Assembly: GCA_964625575.1 (NCBI GenBank)
Contig: CAZVBQ010000009.1
Coordinates: 1 to 64,000, forward strand
Direction: 5' to 3'
DNA length: 64,000 nucleotides
From: UTCHB3 sp964625575
GTDB lineage: Bacteria; Bacteroidota; Ignavibacteria; Ignavibacteriales; Ignavibacteriaceae
The position numbers and the translations under genes are program-made. Of the stretch, positions 25,723-34,322 are shown piece after piece. The notes under the pieces were generated by a model. That model was not told where the DNA came from, did no database searches, and worked only from the letters and a program-made list of their open reading frames with translations. Position 1 is the first letter of the stretch. Every line of letters begins with the position of its first letter.

Positions 25723-26265
25723 TTGAAAATAATTAACGGCAATCTGGACGGCGTGCTCCTGATACAGCCGGCGGTTTTTGAAGATCAGAGAGGCTTCTTC
25801 TACGAGTGCTTCCGGCAGGACAAACTCGCTGAGGCGGGAGTAGATCAACTTTTTGTGCAGGATAACCTCTCGAAATCGACGAAAGGAACCATCCGCGGGC
25901 TTCACTTCCAGGTGCCACCATATGAGCAGGGGAAACTCTGCCAGGTGATCTCGGGAGCAGTTCTCGATGTGGTTGTCGATATCCGCAAGGGTTCGCCGAC
26001 TTACGGGCAGCATTTCTCCACAGTTCTTTCCGATGAGAATCACCACCTCCTTTGGATTCCGCCGGGGTTCGCGCACGGTTTCTCGGTGCTTTCCGATATT
26101 GCCATTTTTCACTACAAATGCACAGGGGTGTACAACAAACAATCTGAAAGAACACTTCTGTACAACGACCCGCGACTCGGGATCGATTGGCGGATAGCAA
26201 ACCCCGTGGTTTCTGATAAAGATACTCAGGGGGTGCCTTTGGATTTGTTGGATAACCCTTTTTAA
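25723..26265 (+). CDS. rfbC: dTDP-4-dehydrorhamnose 3,5-epimerase
   Basis: 180 residues starting with TTG, supported by GGGAGG five bases upstream. The RmlC cupin signature is present: FVQDNLSKSTKGTIRGLHFQ with the catalytic His in RGLHFQ, and the VVDIRKGSPTYG segment. It catalyses the double epimerisation at C3 and C5 of dTDP-4-keto-6-deoxyglucose. It forms an operon with rfbA. Confidence 0.94.
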   Translation: MKIINGNLDGVLLIQPAVFEDQRGFFYECFRQDKLAEAGVDQLFVQDNLSKSTKGTIRGLHFQVPPYEQGKLCQVISGAVLDVVVDIRKGSPTYGQHFSTVLSDENHHLLWIPPGFAHGFSVLSDIAIFHYKCTGVYNKQSERTLLYNDPRLGIDWRIANPVVSDKDTQGVPLDLLDNPF

Positions 26266-26389
26266 ATGTTAGGTGTCAATTGTTAAATGTTATTGTTTAT
26301 CCGCCGCGCGGATGAGGTAACAGGTAGAATGTATTATTAGGGGAAGTGCTTGGTGATTCAATCACTTTTTATGAAGGAAATCGAAGTTT

Positions 26390-28861
26390 ATGAAAAATTC
26401 ATTATTTTTTACTGACAGGGAGGCTAACGAGAGTTACTCCCTTTCAAATCAGTTCGCTGAACATCTCGAGTTTATTCTCGTGAAAACCCGCCAGACAGTA
26501 ACAAATAACGACATGTACTACGCCCTCTCCCTTTCAATCAGGGACAGGCTCGTCAGGAACTGGCTGCGCACTCAGCATGTCTATAATACAAAAGACGTTA
26601 AAAAGGTTTACTACCTCTCTCTCGAGTTCCTGATGGGTCGCCTCCTCGGAAACGCGCTCATTAACATGGACTATTACGAGGAGTGCCGCAAGATCCTCAG
26701 GAAAGATGATTACGTTCTCGAAGACATTATCGAGCTTGAGCACGATATGGCGCTGGGAAATGGCGGTCTGGGAAGGCTTGCCGCTTGTTTCCTCGACTCG
26801 ATGGCGACACTTCAGCTCCCGGCATTCGGGTACGGTATCCGATATGAGTTCGGTATCTTTAAACAGGATATCGTGAACGGAAGGCAGCAGGAGCAGCCCG
26901 ACTATTGGCTCGCGTACGGCTGTCCATGGGAGATACCAAGGCGTGAGTTGACTTTCAAAGTCCGTTTCTTCGGTCGCGTGGTCACGGTGAGAACCCCCGA
27001 AGGCAAGCTGAAACACAACTGGATCGACACTGAGAATATTCTCGCGGCGGCTTACGATGTACCGGTACCGGGCTACAAATCAGATACCGTTAACAACCTC
27101 AGGCTCTGGGCGGCCCGGGCGAACGAAGAGTTCAACTTCAAGGATTTCAACGAGGGCAACTATGTGGCCGCCGTTGAAGGAAAGAACATCTCCGAGAACA
27201 TTTCGAAGGTGCTTTACCCCAACGACAGTTACACCGAAGGCAAGTTCCTCCGCCTGAAACAGCAATACTTCTTCTCATCCGCCTCACTTCAGGATATAAT
27301 CAGGAAGTATCAGATAAACCACAAAACTTTCGAGAAATTCCCCGAAAAAGTGGCCATACAGCTAAACGACACGCACCCCGTGATCGCGATTCCGGAGCTT
27401 ATGCGCATCCTGATCGATGAGTACAACCTCCCGTGGGATGAGGCCTGGAGGATCACAACAGGCACCTTCGCCTACACGAATCACACCGTGGTTCCCGAGG
27501 CGCTCGAAGAGTGGTCGGTTTCGATCTTTGAGGAACTGCTGCCAAGGCACCTGCAGATCATCTACGATATCAACCACAATTTTCTTACGGATGTGAAGGA
27601 GAAGTATAACCTCTCCGATGAAGTTATTTCAAGGATTTCCATAATCCGCGAGAATCCTGACAAAAGGATCAGAATGGCGAACCTCGCCATTGTTTGCTGT
27701 CACTCGGTTAATGGCGTGGCGGCCCTTCACTCGGACATACTTAAACAGCTTATTTTCAACGATTTTTACAAGATCTTCCCGAAGAAGTTCAAGAATGTCA
27801 CCAACGGCATCACCTTCCGCAGGTGGATCCGTCACGCGAACCCACTCCTTTCTTCACTTATTTCCGACAGGATCGGTGAAGACTGGGTACTCCACAATGA
27901 CAAGATCCGCGAGATCGAGAAATTTGCTGATGATCAAGAATTCCTGAACGATTGGAGTCACGTGAAGTGGTTCAATAAACAACTTCTCGCCAAGTTTATC
28001 AAGAGTGAGTACGGTATCACGGTTTCGACCGATTCAATTTTCGATGTTCACATAAAGAGATTCCATGAGTACAAGCGCCAGCTTTTGAATGTACTGCATG
28101 TGATCACCCTTTACAACAGGATAAAAGAGAATCCCCGCTATGATGCCGTCCCCAGAACGGTCATCTTCGCCGGCAAGGCGGCACCCGCTTACCATATGGC
28201 AAAACTGATCATTAAACTGATCCATGCCGTGGGAGATGTGGTTAATAACGATCCCGCTGTTGGTGACAAACTGAAAGTGGTGTTCATAGCCAACTACGGC
28301 GTTTCACTTGCTGAAAGGATCATCCCTGCTGCCGATCTTTCGGAACAGATATCAACAGCAGGTCTGGAAGCTTCCGGAACGGGTAACATGAAGTTCGCCC
28401 TTAACGGTGCCCTCACCATCGGCACGATGGACGGCGCGAATATCGAGATACGTGAAGAAGTTGGGGATGAGAACATCTTCATTTTCGGCCTTCTCGCTGA
28501 TGAAGTGCTTGCTCTCAGGGCTTCAGGATACAATCCAAAGGAGTACTACGACAGAAATCCCGAGCTCCGTCGCGTTATCAACATGATCGCCGGCAATTTT
28601 TTCTCACCCGCTGAACCGGGAATCTTCCAGCCGATCATCGATTCGCTGATGGGTTCCGACTTCTACATGCTCATGGCTGATTACGAAGATTTCTGCCGCG
28701 TTCAGCAGGAAGTATCGAACACCTACCGTGACCGTGACAAGTGGACCAAGATGTCGCTCCTCAACACGGCACGCATCGCCAAATTCTCAAGCGACCGCGC
28801 CATTTCCGACTATGCCAAAAACATTTGGGGCATTAAGCCTGTGAAGGTGAAAGTTACTTAA
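26390..28861 (+). CDS. glgP: Glycogen/maltodextrin phosphorylase
   Basis: 823 residues, normal for GT35 phosphorylases. It contains the early YLSLEFLMGRLLGNAL block, the NGGLGRLAACFLDS glycine loop, FDVHIKRFHEYKRQ, and the pyridoxal-phosphate site EASGTGNMKFALNG with the PLP lysine near residue 668. It releases glucose 1-phosphate from storage glucan, which could feed the RfbA reaction encoded upstream or glycolysis. A terminator follows at 29003. Confidence 0.95.
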   Translation: MKNSLFFTDREANESYSLSNQFAEHLEFILVKTRQTVTNNDMYYALSLSIRDRLVRNWLRTQHVYNTKDVKKVYYLSLEFLMGRLLGNALINMDYYEECRKILRKDDYVLEDIIELEHDMALGNGGLGRLAACFLDSMATLQLPAFGYGIRYEFGIFKQDIVNGRQQEQPDYWLAYGCPWEIPRRELTFKVRFFGRVVTVRTPEGKLKHNWIDTENILAAAYDVPVPGYKSDTVNNLRLWAARANEEFNFKDFNEGNYVAAVEGKNISENISKVLYPNDSYTEGKFLRLKQQYFFSSASLQDIIRKYQINHKTFEKFPEKVAIQLNDTHPVIAIPELMRILIDEYNLPWDEAWRITTGTFAYTNHTVVPEALEEWSVSIFEELLPRHLQIIYDINHNFLTDVKEKYNLSDEVISRISIIRENPDKRIRMANLAIVCCHSVNGVAALHSDILKQLIFNDFYKIFPKKFKNVTNGITFRRWIRHANPLLSSLISDRIGEDWVLHNDKIREIEKFADDQEFLNDWSHVKWFNKQLLAKFIKSEYGITVSTDSIFDVHIKRFHEYKRQLLNVLHVITLYNRIKENPRYDAVPRTVIFAGKAAPAYHMAKLIIKLIHAVGDVVNNDPAVGDKLKVVFIANYGVSLAERIIPAADLSEQISTAGLEASGTGNMKFALNGALTIGTMDGANIEIREEVGDENIFIFGLLADEVLALRASGYNPKEYYDRNPELRRVINMIAGNFFSPAEPGIFQPIIDSLMGSDFYMLMADYEDFCRVQQEVSNTYRDRDKWTKMSLLNTARIAKFSSDRAISDYAKNIWGIKPVKVKVT

Positions 28862-28867
28862 GAAGTT

Positions 28868-29000
28868 TGAACTGTGAGCTGTGATCCGCCTGTGGCGGAG
28901 TGAAGTAGTTTTCGAAGGCTGATGGCTGAAGGCTGAAATTGTATGAGGTTTGAGGTATGAAGTATGAAAACTTCACCCTTCACAGCTCACCCTTCACACT
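28868..29000. repeat. Self-complementary word repeats with CCGCC-TGT-GGCGG hairpin
   Basis: GAACTGTGAGCTGTG, GAAGGCTGATGGCTG and GAGGTATGAAGTATG on the left face CTTCACCCTTCACAG on the right. The hairpin lies at 28886-28898. Confidence 0.6.
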
Positions 29001-29002
29001 TC

Positions 29003-29039
29003 AAAAAAGGCTGCCCCACCGGAAGGAGCAGCCTTTTTT
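29003..29039. terminator. Bidirectional terminator between glgP and hydA
   Basis: A 12-base stem, AAAAAAGGCTGC / GCAGCCTTTTTT, with a 13-base loop gives U-tracts in both directions. It serves the converging glgP and hydrogenase operons. Confidence 0.85.
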
Positions 29040-29057
29040 ATTTAGATCAGTGCTTCA

Positions 29058-31028
29058 TTATCGAAGTTTTTGGATTGCGCTCTTCACGTTTTCGATGGTG
29101 CAATGATGGATCATCTCCCCGTCTATTACTACAGATGGACCGTTCTCACAGTTTTCGGCGCAGAATGTCGCCTCCACGTCGAATTCATTCTCGAGATTTT
29201 CAATCGAGACATGTCGTACGATCCTGTCGAGCAGTTTTTGCGAACCTTTTATGAAGCAAGAAGTTCCGACACATACCGATATCTTCTTCTTTTCGCCTTC
29301 ACCCTGGATCAGACTGATCCCACCCTCAAAGCGCTTTCTGCTCTTATAGTGCGTGTGCAGTAACTCATGCGCGAGGTGGCTACCGGGACTTTCGAGAAAA
29401 GAGCCGTAAAGCTCTTTCAGGTAAGGATTTTCTTCCGCTGTATGGAGCTGTAGCATCTTGTCTGACTCCATCAATCCCTTCGCGCGGAGTGAAACAGTCA
29501 CTTCCGAATGGGTAACGGGTTGACCCGCGCCGCCGGCACATCCCGAGGGGCACGCCATTATCTCGATGAAGTCGTATGCTTCTTCACCCTTTTTAACCCT
29601 GTCCAGCAGTTCCTTCGCGTTTTTCAATCCGCTCGCCACGGCGATCCGGTATTCATTTCCGGCGACGGCTATGGTTTTGGTTTTGATACCCTTGTTTGCT
29701 CTGAGAGGTTGAACATCGTGGTGAGATCCTTCTCCACCGGTGAGGTGCCTCACCACTGCTTCTGCCACGCCCCCTGAATTTCCGAAAATTATCCCGGCCC
29801 CCGTTTTGAAACCAAGAGGCATGTCGAAAGATTCGGGCTCAAGTTCGTCGAAGCAGATGCCTGCTTCCCTGATCATTCTCGCGAGTTCGGGCACTGTGAG
29901 CACCAGATCCACATCTTTGACGTCTTGTGTGTCGCGGGTAATTTCGAACTTTTTCGCCGTGCACGGCATGACCGACACAGATACGATCTTTTCTTTTTCG
30001 ACACCAAGTTTGGCGGGAAGCCAGTTCTTTATCAGGGCACCCATCATTCCTTGAGGGGATTTGCACGAGGAAATGTTACCGAGGAATTCCGGTTGGTACT
30101 GCTCGGCGTATTTTACCCACGCGGGGCAGCATGAAGTAATGAGGGGCATTTTGCCACCGTTCGCAACCCGCTCCATGAGTTCGTTCGCTTCTTCCAATAC
30201 AGTCAGGTCAGCGCCGAAAGAAGTGTCGTAAACCTTGGCGAAGCCGAGGTGTTTGAGGGCGGCTATCATCTTGCCGGTAACATTTTCGCCTTCACGGTAA
30301 CCGAACATCTCACCCGACGAGACTCTGACCGCGGGGGCGAGCTGCACCACAACCGTTTTCTCCCGGTCGTCGAGGGCTTCCCAAACCTGTTCAGTATCAG
30401 ATGCCGGGGTTATTGCCGCGGTCGGGCAGACCCGGGCGCACTGACCGCAATCGACACACTCAACATCACCGAGTTGTTTCGCGAAAGAAGGTGCCACGAT
30501 GGCATCACTTCCTCTGTGGGCGAAATCGAGCACGCCGATCCCCTGAATCTCATCGCAGGCTCTCACGCAATCACCGCAGAGGATGCACTTGTCCATGTCG
30601 CGGATAAGAGCGGGCGACGAGCGGTCGATGCCTGCTCCGCGGAGCTTTTGTTTGAATCTGACATCTTCCACCCCGAGTTTGGAAGCGATCTCGAGGAGTT
30701 TGCACGAGTCGCTCTTGACACATGAAGTGCATTCTCTTTTGTGAGATGCGAGTATCAGTTCAATGTTTATTTTTCTGATATCCCTCAGCTCTTTGGTGTG
30801 GGTTTTTATCCTCATACCCGGTTGAGGTTTCATTGAGCAGGATGAGTTGATCCCCTGCCCATCCACATCAACGAGGCAGAGTCGACACGCGCCGTAAACA
30901 CTAAGTTCAGAATGGTAGCAGAAAGTCGGGAGATCGATGTTCGCTTTCCTGATCACTTCAAGGAGGTTCTTTTCTCCATTTATTTCAATATCCCTGCCAT
31001 TCACGGTCAGGGTGTTTTGTCCGTTCAT
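29058..31028 (-). CDS. hydA: [FeFe]-hydrogenase catalytic subunit, NAD-linked trimeric type
   Basis: 656 residues from the ATG at 31028 (GGAAGGAG upstream). Upstream in-frame codons belong to the overlapping hydB end. Domains in order: N-terminal [2Fe-2S] (C37, C48, C51, C64), His-Cys3 cluster (HKRECTSCVKSDSC), two [4Fe-4S] motifs (CILCGDCVRAC, CVDCGQCARVCP), and the H-cluster domain with TSCCPAW (299-304), MPCTAKK and MACPSGCAGGAGQP. The C-terminal ~80 residues add a thioredoxin-like [2Fe-2S] domain (CVGTSC...CAENC). It reduces protons or oxidises H2 and is last in the rex-hydC-hydB-hydA operon. The maturases HydE, HydF and HydG are not in the window. Confidence 0.94.
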   Translation of the reverse strand: MNGQNTLTVNGRDIEINGEKNLLEVIRKANIDLPTFCYHSELSVYGACRLCLVDVDGQGINSSCSMKPQPGMRIKTHTKELRDIRKINIELILASHKRECTSCVKSDSCKLLEIASKLGVEDVRFKQKLRGAGIDRSSPALIRDMDKCILCGDCVRACDEIQGIGVLDFAHRGSDAIVAPSFAKQLGDVECVDCGQCARVCPTAAITPASDTEQVWEALDDREKTVVVQLAPAVRVSSGEMFGYREGENVTGKMIAALKHLGFAKVYDTSFGADLTVLEEANELMERVANGGKMPLITSCCPAWVKYAEQYQPEFLGNISSCKSPQGMMGALIKNWLPAKLGVEKEKIVSVSVMPCTAKKFEITRDTQDVKDVDLVLTVPELARMIREAGICFDELEPESFDMPLGFKTGAGIIFGNSGGVAEAVVRHLTGGEGSHHDVQPLRANKGIKTKTIAVAGNEYRIAVASGLKNAKELLDRVKKGEEAYDFIEIMACPSGCAGGAGQPVTHSEVTVSLRAKGLMESDKMLQLHTAEENPYLKELYGSFLESPGSHLAHELLHTHYKSRKRFEGGISLIQGEGEKKKISVCVGTSCFIKGSQKLLDRIVRHVSIENLENEFDVEATFCAENCENGPSVVIDGEMIHHCTIENVKSAIQKLR

Positions 31029-31029
31029 A

Positions 31030-32922
31030 TTAAACTCCTTCCGCGATGGCATCGAGCCTGCAGGCTTCGATGCAAGCACCGCATTTAATGCAAAATTCTT
31101 CGTTGATGAAGTGTGGCTGCTTCTTTTCCCCGCTAATAGCACCAACCGGGCATTTTTTAATGCAGAGTCCACACCCCTTGCACTTCTCTTCGATAACCAC
31201 CGGGGTCATCAGGCTTTTGCACTTGCGGGCAGGGCACCGCTGCTGAGAGACATGTGTATCTATCTCTTCGCTGAAGTATCGGAGCAATGAAAGAACCGGA
31301 TTTGGTGCGGTTTTACCGAGTCCACAGAGCGAGGCCTTGGTGATCGCCTTGCCAAGCTGTTCGAGTATCACGAGGGTGTTCTCATCCGCTTTCCCTTCGG
31401 TGATATCCTCAAGAAGTGCCAGCATCTGGCGGGTTCCTTCGCGGCAGGGGACACACTTCCCGCACGACTCATTCTGAGTGAATTGCATAAAGAATTTCGC
31501 CACCTGAACCATGCAGGTGTTCCGGTTCATCACCACGAGTCCGCCCGAGCCAACCATTGCGCCGATGGACCGGAGGGAGTCGAAACTAAGGGGGAGATCG
31601 AGGTGCTCAGTGGTGAGGCAACCACCTGATGGACCGCCTATCTGGACGGCTTTGAAACCGTCAGGGTCGATGTCTCCATTGTCTTTCGTTACGCCGCCGC
31701 CGATATCGAAGATTATCTCGCGCAAGGTCGTGCCGAAAGGTACCTCGATCAGTCCCGTATTCACGACATGCCCGGTAAGGGCGAATGTTTTTGTGCCCGG
31801 TGAATCCTTGGTGCCGGTCCCTCTGAAATCAGCAGCCCCTTTTACAATTATCCCCGGTACCATCGCGAGGGTTTCGACATTATTAATGATCGTTGGTTTA
31901 CCGAAAAGTCCCGATTGCGCCGGGAACGGAGGTTTTGGGTTGGGCATTCCTCTTTTCCCTTCGATCGAGGAGATGAGGGCTGTCTCTTCACCGCAGACGA
32001 ATGCCCCGGCACCTTCCATTACATTTATGCGGAAGCTCTTCCCGGTTCCAAAGATGTTGTCGCCAAGTATCCCATACTTCAGCGCGACTTCCACTGCTTT
32101 CTTGATCCTTTTAACCGCGAGGGGGTACTCGAGCCTTACATAAACGTATCCTTCATCGGCACCGATAGCGTGGGCGGCAATCAGCATCCCTTCTATCACT
32201 GCATGGGGGTTTCCCTCCATCACGCTTCTGTCCATGAACGCTCCGGGATCGCCTTCATCGCCGTTGCAGATGATGAACTTCTTGTCGCTTTTCTGGCTTA
32301 AGGCGAGCGCCCATTTTTTACCGGTAGGGAAGCCACCACCACCTCTTCCTCTGAGTCCGGAGTTCAATATTTCATCACAAACATCGACGGGTGACATTTC
32401 CCGCAGCGCTTTTTCCGCGCCCTGATAACCACCGCGATGGATGTATTCACGGATATCCTCGGGGTCTATGTTCCCGCAGTCGCGCAGTACGCGGCGGGTC
32501 TGTTTTTTGTAGAAGTTGATGTCGTTGGTAGTGGGGCAGGGCTTCCCTGAGGAGCCTTTATAGAGAAGTCTCTCCACGGGCCGACCGTGCATCACGGTTT
32601 CAGCGACGATCTCTGCCACATCTTCAGGTTTTACCTTTATGTAGAAGATACCTTCCGGTTCAACCGTAACAAGCGGACCCATCTGGCAGAATCCCTGACA
32701 GCCGCTTCCCGTGAGAAGATCGAATTTTTCTTCTTCCTTCCTCAATTCAGTTTCGAATTTAAGTCCCGTAAGGCGGGCAACATTCAGGAACTCATTTTTT
32801 ACTTTCAGAGCGCCGTTTGCCATGCACCCTGTTCCGGCGCATATGATAACCCTGCGGTTAACCTGCGAGTAAAGATCTCTATATTCATTTGCGATTTTAT
32901 TAAGGTCAGGCATACTGTTCAT
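31030..32922 (-). CDS. hydB: NuoF-like flavoprotein subunit of the trimeric hydrogenase
   Basis: About 630 residues. An N-terminal thioredoxin-like [2Fe-2S] part (CAGTGCMANGALKVKNEF) is followed by the FMN/NADH-binding core (GRGGGGFPTGKKW and GDEGDPGAFMDRSVMEG). Next come the [4Fe-4S] site ESCGKCVPCREGT and two C-terminal ferredoxin motifs (CKGCGLCIKKCP, CIKCGACIEAC). I start at the ATG at 32922, which follows GAGAGG, rather than the TTG two codons earlier; it overlaps the end of hydC. With HydA and HydC this subunit exchanges electrons with NAD(H), and in characterised relatives the complex bifurcates electrons with ferredoxin. Confidence 0.93.
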   Translation of the reverse strand: MNSMPDLNKIANEYRDLYSQVNRRVIICAGTGCMANGALKVKNEFLNVARLTGLKFETELRKEEEKFDLLTGSGCQGFCQMGPLVTVEPEGIFYIKVKPEDVAEIVAETVMHGRPVERLLYKGSSGKPCPTTNDINFYKKQTRRVLRDCGNIDPEDIREYIHRGGYQGAEKALREMSPVDVCDEILNSGLRGRGGGGFPTGKKWALALSQKSDKKFIICNGDEGDPGAFMDRSVMEGNPHAVIEGMLIAAHAIGADEGYVYVRLEYPLAVKRIKKAVEVALKYGILGDNIFGTGKSFRINVMEGAGAFVCGEETALISSIEGKRGMPNPKPPFPAQSGLFGKPTIINNVETLAMVPGIIVKGAADFRGTGTKDSPGTKTFALTGHVVNTGLIEVPFGTTLREIIFDIGGGVTKDNGDIDPDGFKAVQIGGPSGGCLTTEHLDLPLSFDSLRSIGAMVGSGGLVVMNRNTCMVQVAKFFMQFTQNESCGKCVPCREGTRQMLALLEDITEGKADENTLVILEQLGKAITKASLCGLGKTAPNPVLSLLRYFSEEIDTHVSQQRCPARKCKSLMTPVVIEEKCKGCGLCIKKCPVGAISGEKKQPHFINEEFCIKCGACIEACRLDAIAEGV

Positions 32923-33424
32923 CTTCAACCCTCTCGTTTTTAATCAGCCCGTCTATCATTGCCGAGGTTTTGCCAGGGGTCATCAAAGAATGGACATCGT
33001 CGTTAACAACAACAACCGGGGCGATCCCGCACGCGCCGAGGCAAGATACCGTTTCGAGCGTGAAGAGAAGGTCACTTGTTGTATGCTGCTTTTCTTTGAG
33101 GGAGAGTTTTTGCCTGATCTCGTCAAGAAGTGGTGTCGAACCTTTTACATGGCAGGCTGTGCCGTCGCAAACCTTAATTACGTATTTACCTTTGGGCTCG
33201 AGCGCGAAGTGGGCATAAAAAGTAGCCACACCATAGATCCTGGCGGGTGATATTCCTAAAGCGGTGGCGATATAGGCCAGAACATCCTCGGGGAGGTATC
33301 TGTATTCTTCCTGAACTGCCTGAAGGATGGGGATAAGTTTGTCGGATCTGTATTCATATTTTTCAAGTATGGCACAAACGGCGGCGAATTTTCTAACCGC
33401 GGTCACTGATGTTTCGCTGTGCAT
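32906..33424 (-). CDS. hydC: NuoE-like [2Fe-2S] subunit of the trimeric hydrogenase
   Basis: 172 residues with the NuoE/24-kDa subunit layout. A helical N-terminus contains PILQAVQEEYRYLPEDVLAYIA. The thioredoxin-like domain has the four cluster cysteines in CDGTACHVKG and CLGACGIAP. It lies between rex and hydB on the same strand, with short or overlapping junctions on both sides. Confidence 0.93.
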   Translation of the reverse strand: MHSETSVTAVRKFAAVCAILEKYEYRSDKLIPILQAVQEEYRYLPEDVLAYIATALGISPARIYGVATFYAHFALEPKGKYVIKVCDGTACHVKGSTPLLDEIRQKLSLKEKQHTTSDLLFTLETVSCLGACGIAPVVVVNDDVHSLMTPGKTSAMIDGLIKNERVEDEQYA

Positions 33425-33439
33425 TTTATTTCCTTGTAT

Positions 33440-34084
33440 CTATTCTTTAAGTGATTGTCCGAGTTTCCGGGTAAGAACCGAGAGCCCCGATTGAAGCAGG
33501 GTGTTCTCAACTATTATACCGGAAGGTACCCGGAGTTGTATAGGGGCAAAGTTCCATATCGCTTTTATTCCTCCTTCAACCATCGCGTCGGCTACGCTTT
33601 GGGCTTGCGCCGCCGGAACAGTGATAACACCGATGTGTACATGCATGCGTTGCGCGAGGCCCGTCAGGCGGTCGATATGGAAAACCGGGATGTCGCGAAT
33701 GACGCCATCTACCTTTGAAGTGTCGGAGTCGAACGCGGCAATAATATTAATGCCGTAATTTTTGAAGCCGGGGTATCCCAGGAGCGCGGTACCGAGGCTT
33801 CCGGCACCCGCGAGGAAGGCGTCACTCACATTATCCCAGTTAAGGAATGATTCTATGGCATGAATCAGTTCGGGGAGCGGGAAACCCGTTTTTGGGCGGC
33901 CCGTGATCCCGGTAAACTCGATATCTTTTCTGACCTGGGTGGGGTCAAGCTGTAGCTCATCAGCGATCCGGGTACTGGAGACTTCCTTGATTCCCGTATC
34001 TTTCAAGCGGGAGAGAACCTGAAGGTATCTAGGTAGTCTTCTGAGCACCGGCTCCGGAACATGTTTGATCTCTTTTGTGGTCAT
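33440..34084 (-). CDS. rex: Redox-sensing transcriptional repressor Rex
   Basis: 214 residues from the ATG at 34084; the longer open frame upstream encodes no Rex sequence. The N-terminal winged helix (VSSTRIADELQLDPTQVRKDIEFTGITGRPKTGF) and the NAD(H)-binding Rossmann domain (DAFLAGAGSLGTALLGYPGF) are textbook Rex. Rex senses the NADH/NAD+ ratio and usually represses fermentative and hydrogen genes. Being first gene of the hydCBA operon implies autoregulation and control of the hydrogenase by redox state. I could not find a convincing Rex palindrome in 34085-34322. Confidence 0.93.
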   Translation of the reverse strand: MTTKEIKHVPEPVLRRLPRYLQVLSRLKDTGIKEVSSTRIADELQLDPTQVRKDIEFTGITGRPKTGFPLPELIHAIESFLNWDNVSDAFLAGAGSLGTALLGYPGFKNYGINIIAAFDSDTSKVDGVIRDIPVFHIDRLTGLAQRMHVHIGVITVPAAQAQSVADAMVEGGIKAIWNFAPIQLRVPSGIIVENTLLQSGLSVLTRKLGQSLKE

Positions 34085-34322
34085 AATATCTTTCTTTTTG
34101 CCTGTTTTTCTAATCGAGAAAAATATATCGAGAAATTTATACTGATTAAAATATGGAAAATTCCGATATTTGTCAAGGGATTTTTCTAAAAACCGGGAAA
34201 AATACCTTTTGAGAGGGGAGAAAAAGGAGCGGAAATGGATAAAAACGTGATATGCAGCCTGTGGCACGAAAATTGCGTGAGGATTGTGCCGGATCGCTCC
34301 GGTAATTGAGATCGGAAGAAAG

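Noticed and set aside
29058..31172. Longer hydA start at 31172
   Set aside because: The first 48 residues read through the end of hydB out of frame; the ATG at 31028 has a strong GGAAGGAG site and a correct ferredoxin N-terminus.
33440..34267. Extended N-terminus for Rex
   Set aside because: The extra 61 residues upstream of MTTKEIKH are AT-rich non-coding sequence with no Rex similarity; the start at 34084 gives the normal length.
34085..34322. Rex operator in the divergent hydrogenase promoter
   Set aside because: I looked for TTGTGAA...TTCACAA-like palindromes and found none convincing, so no site is claimed.
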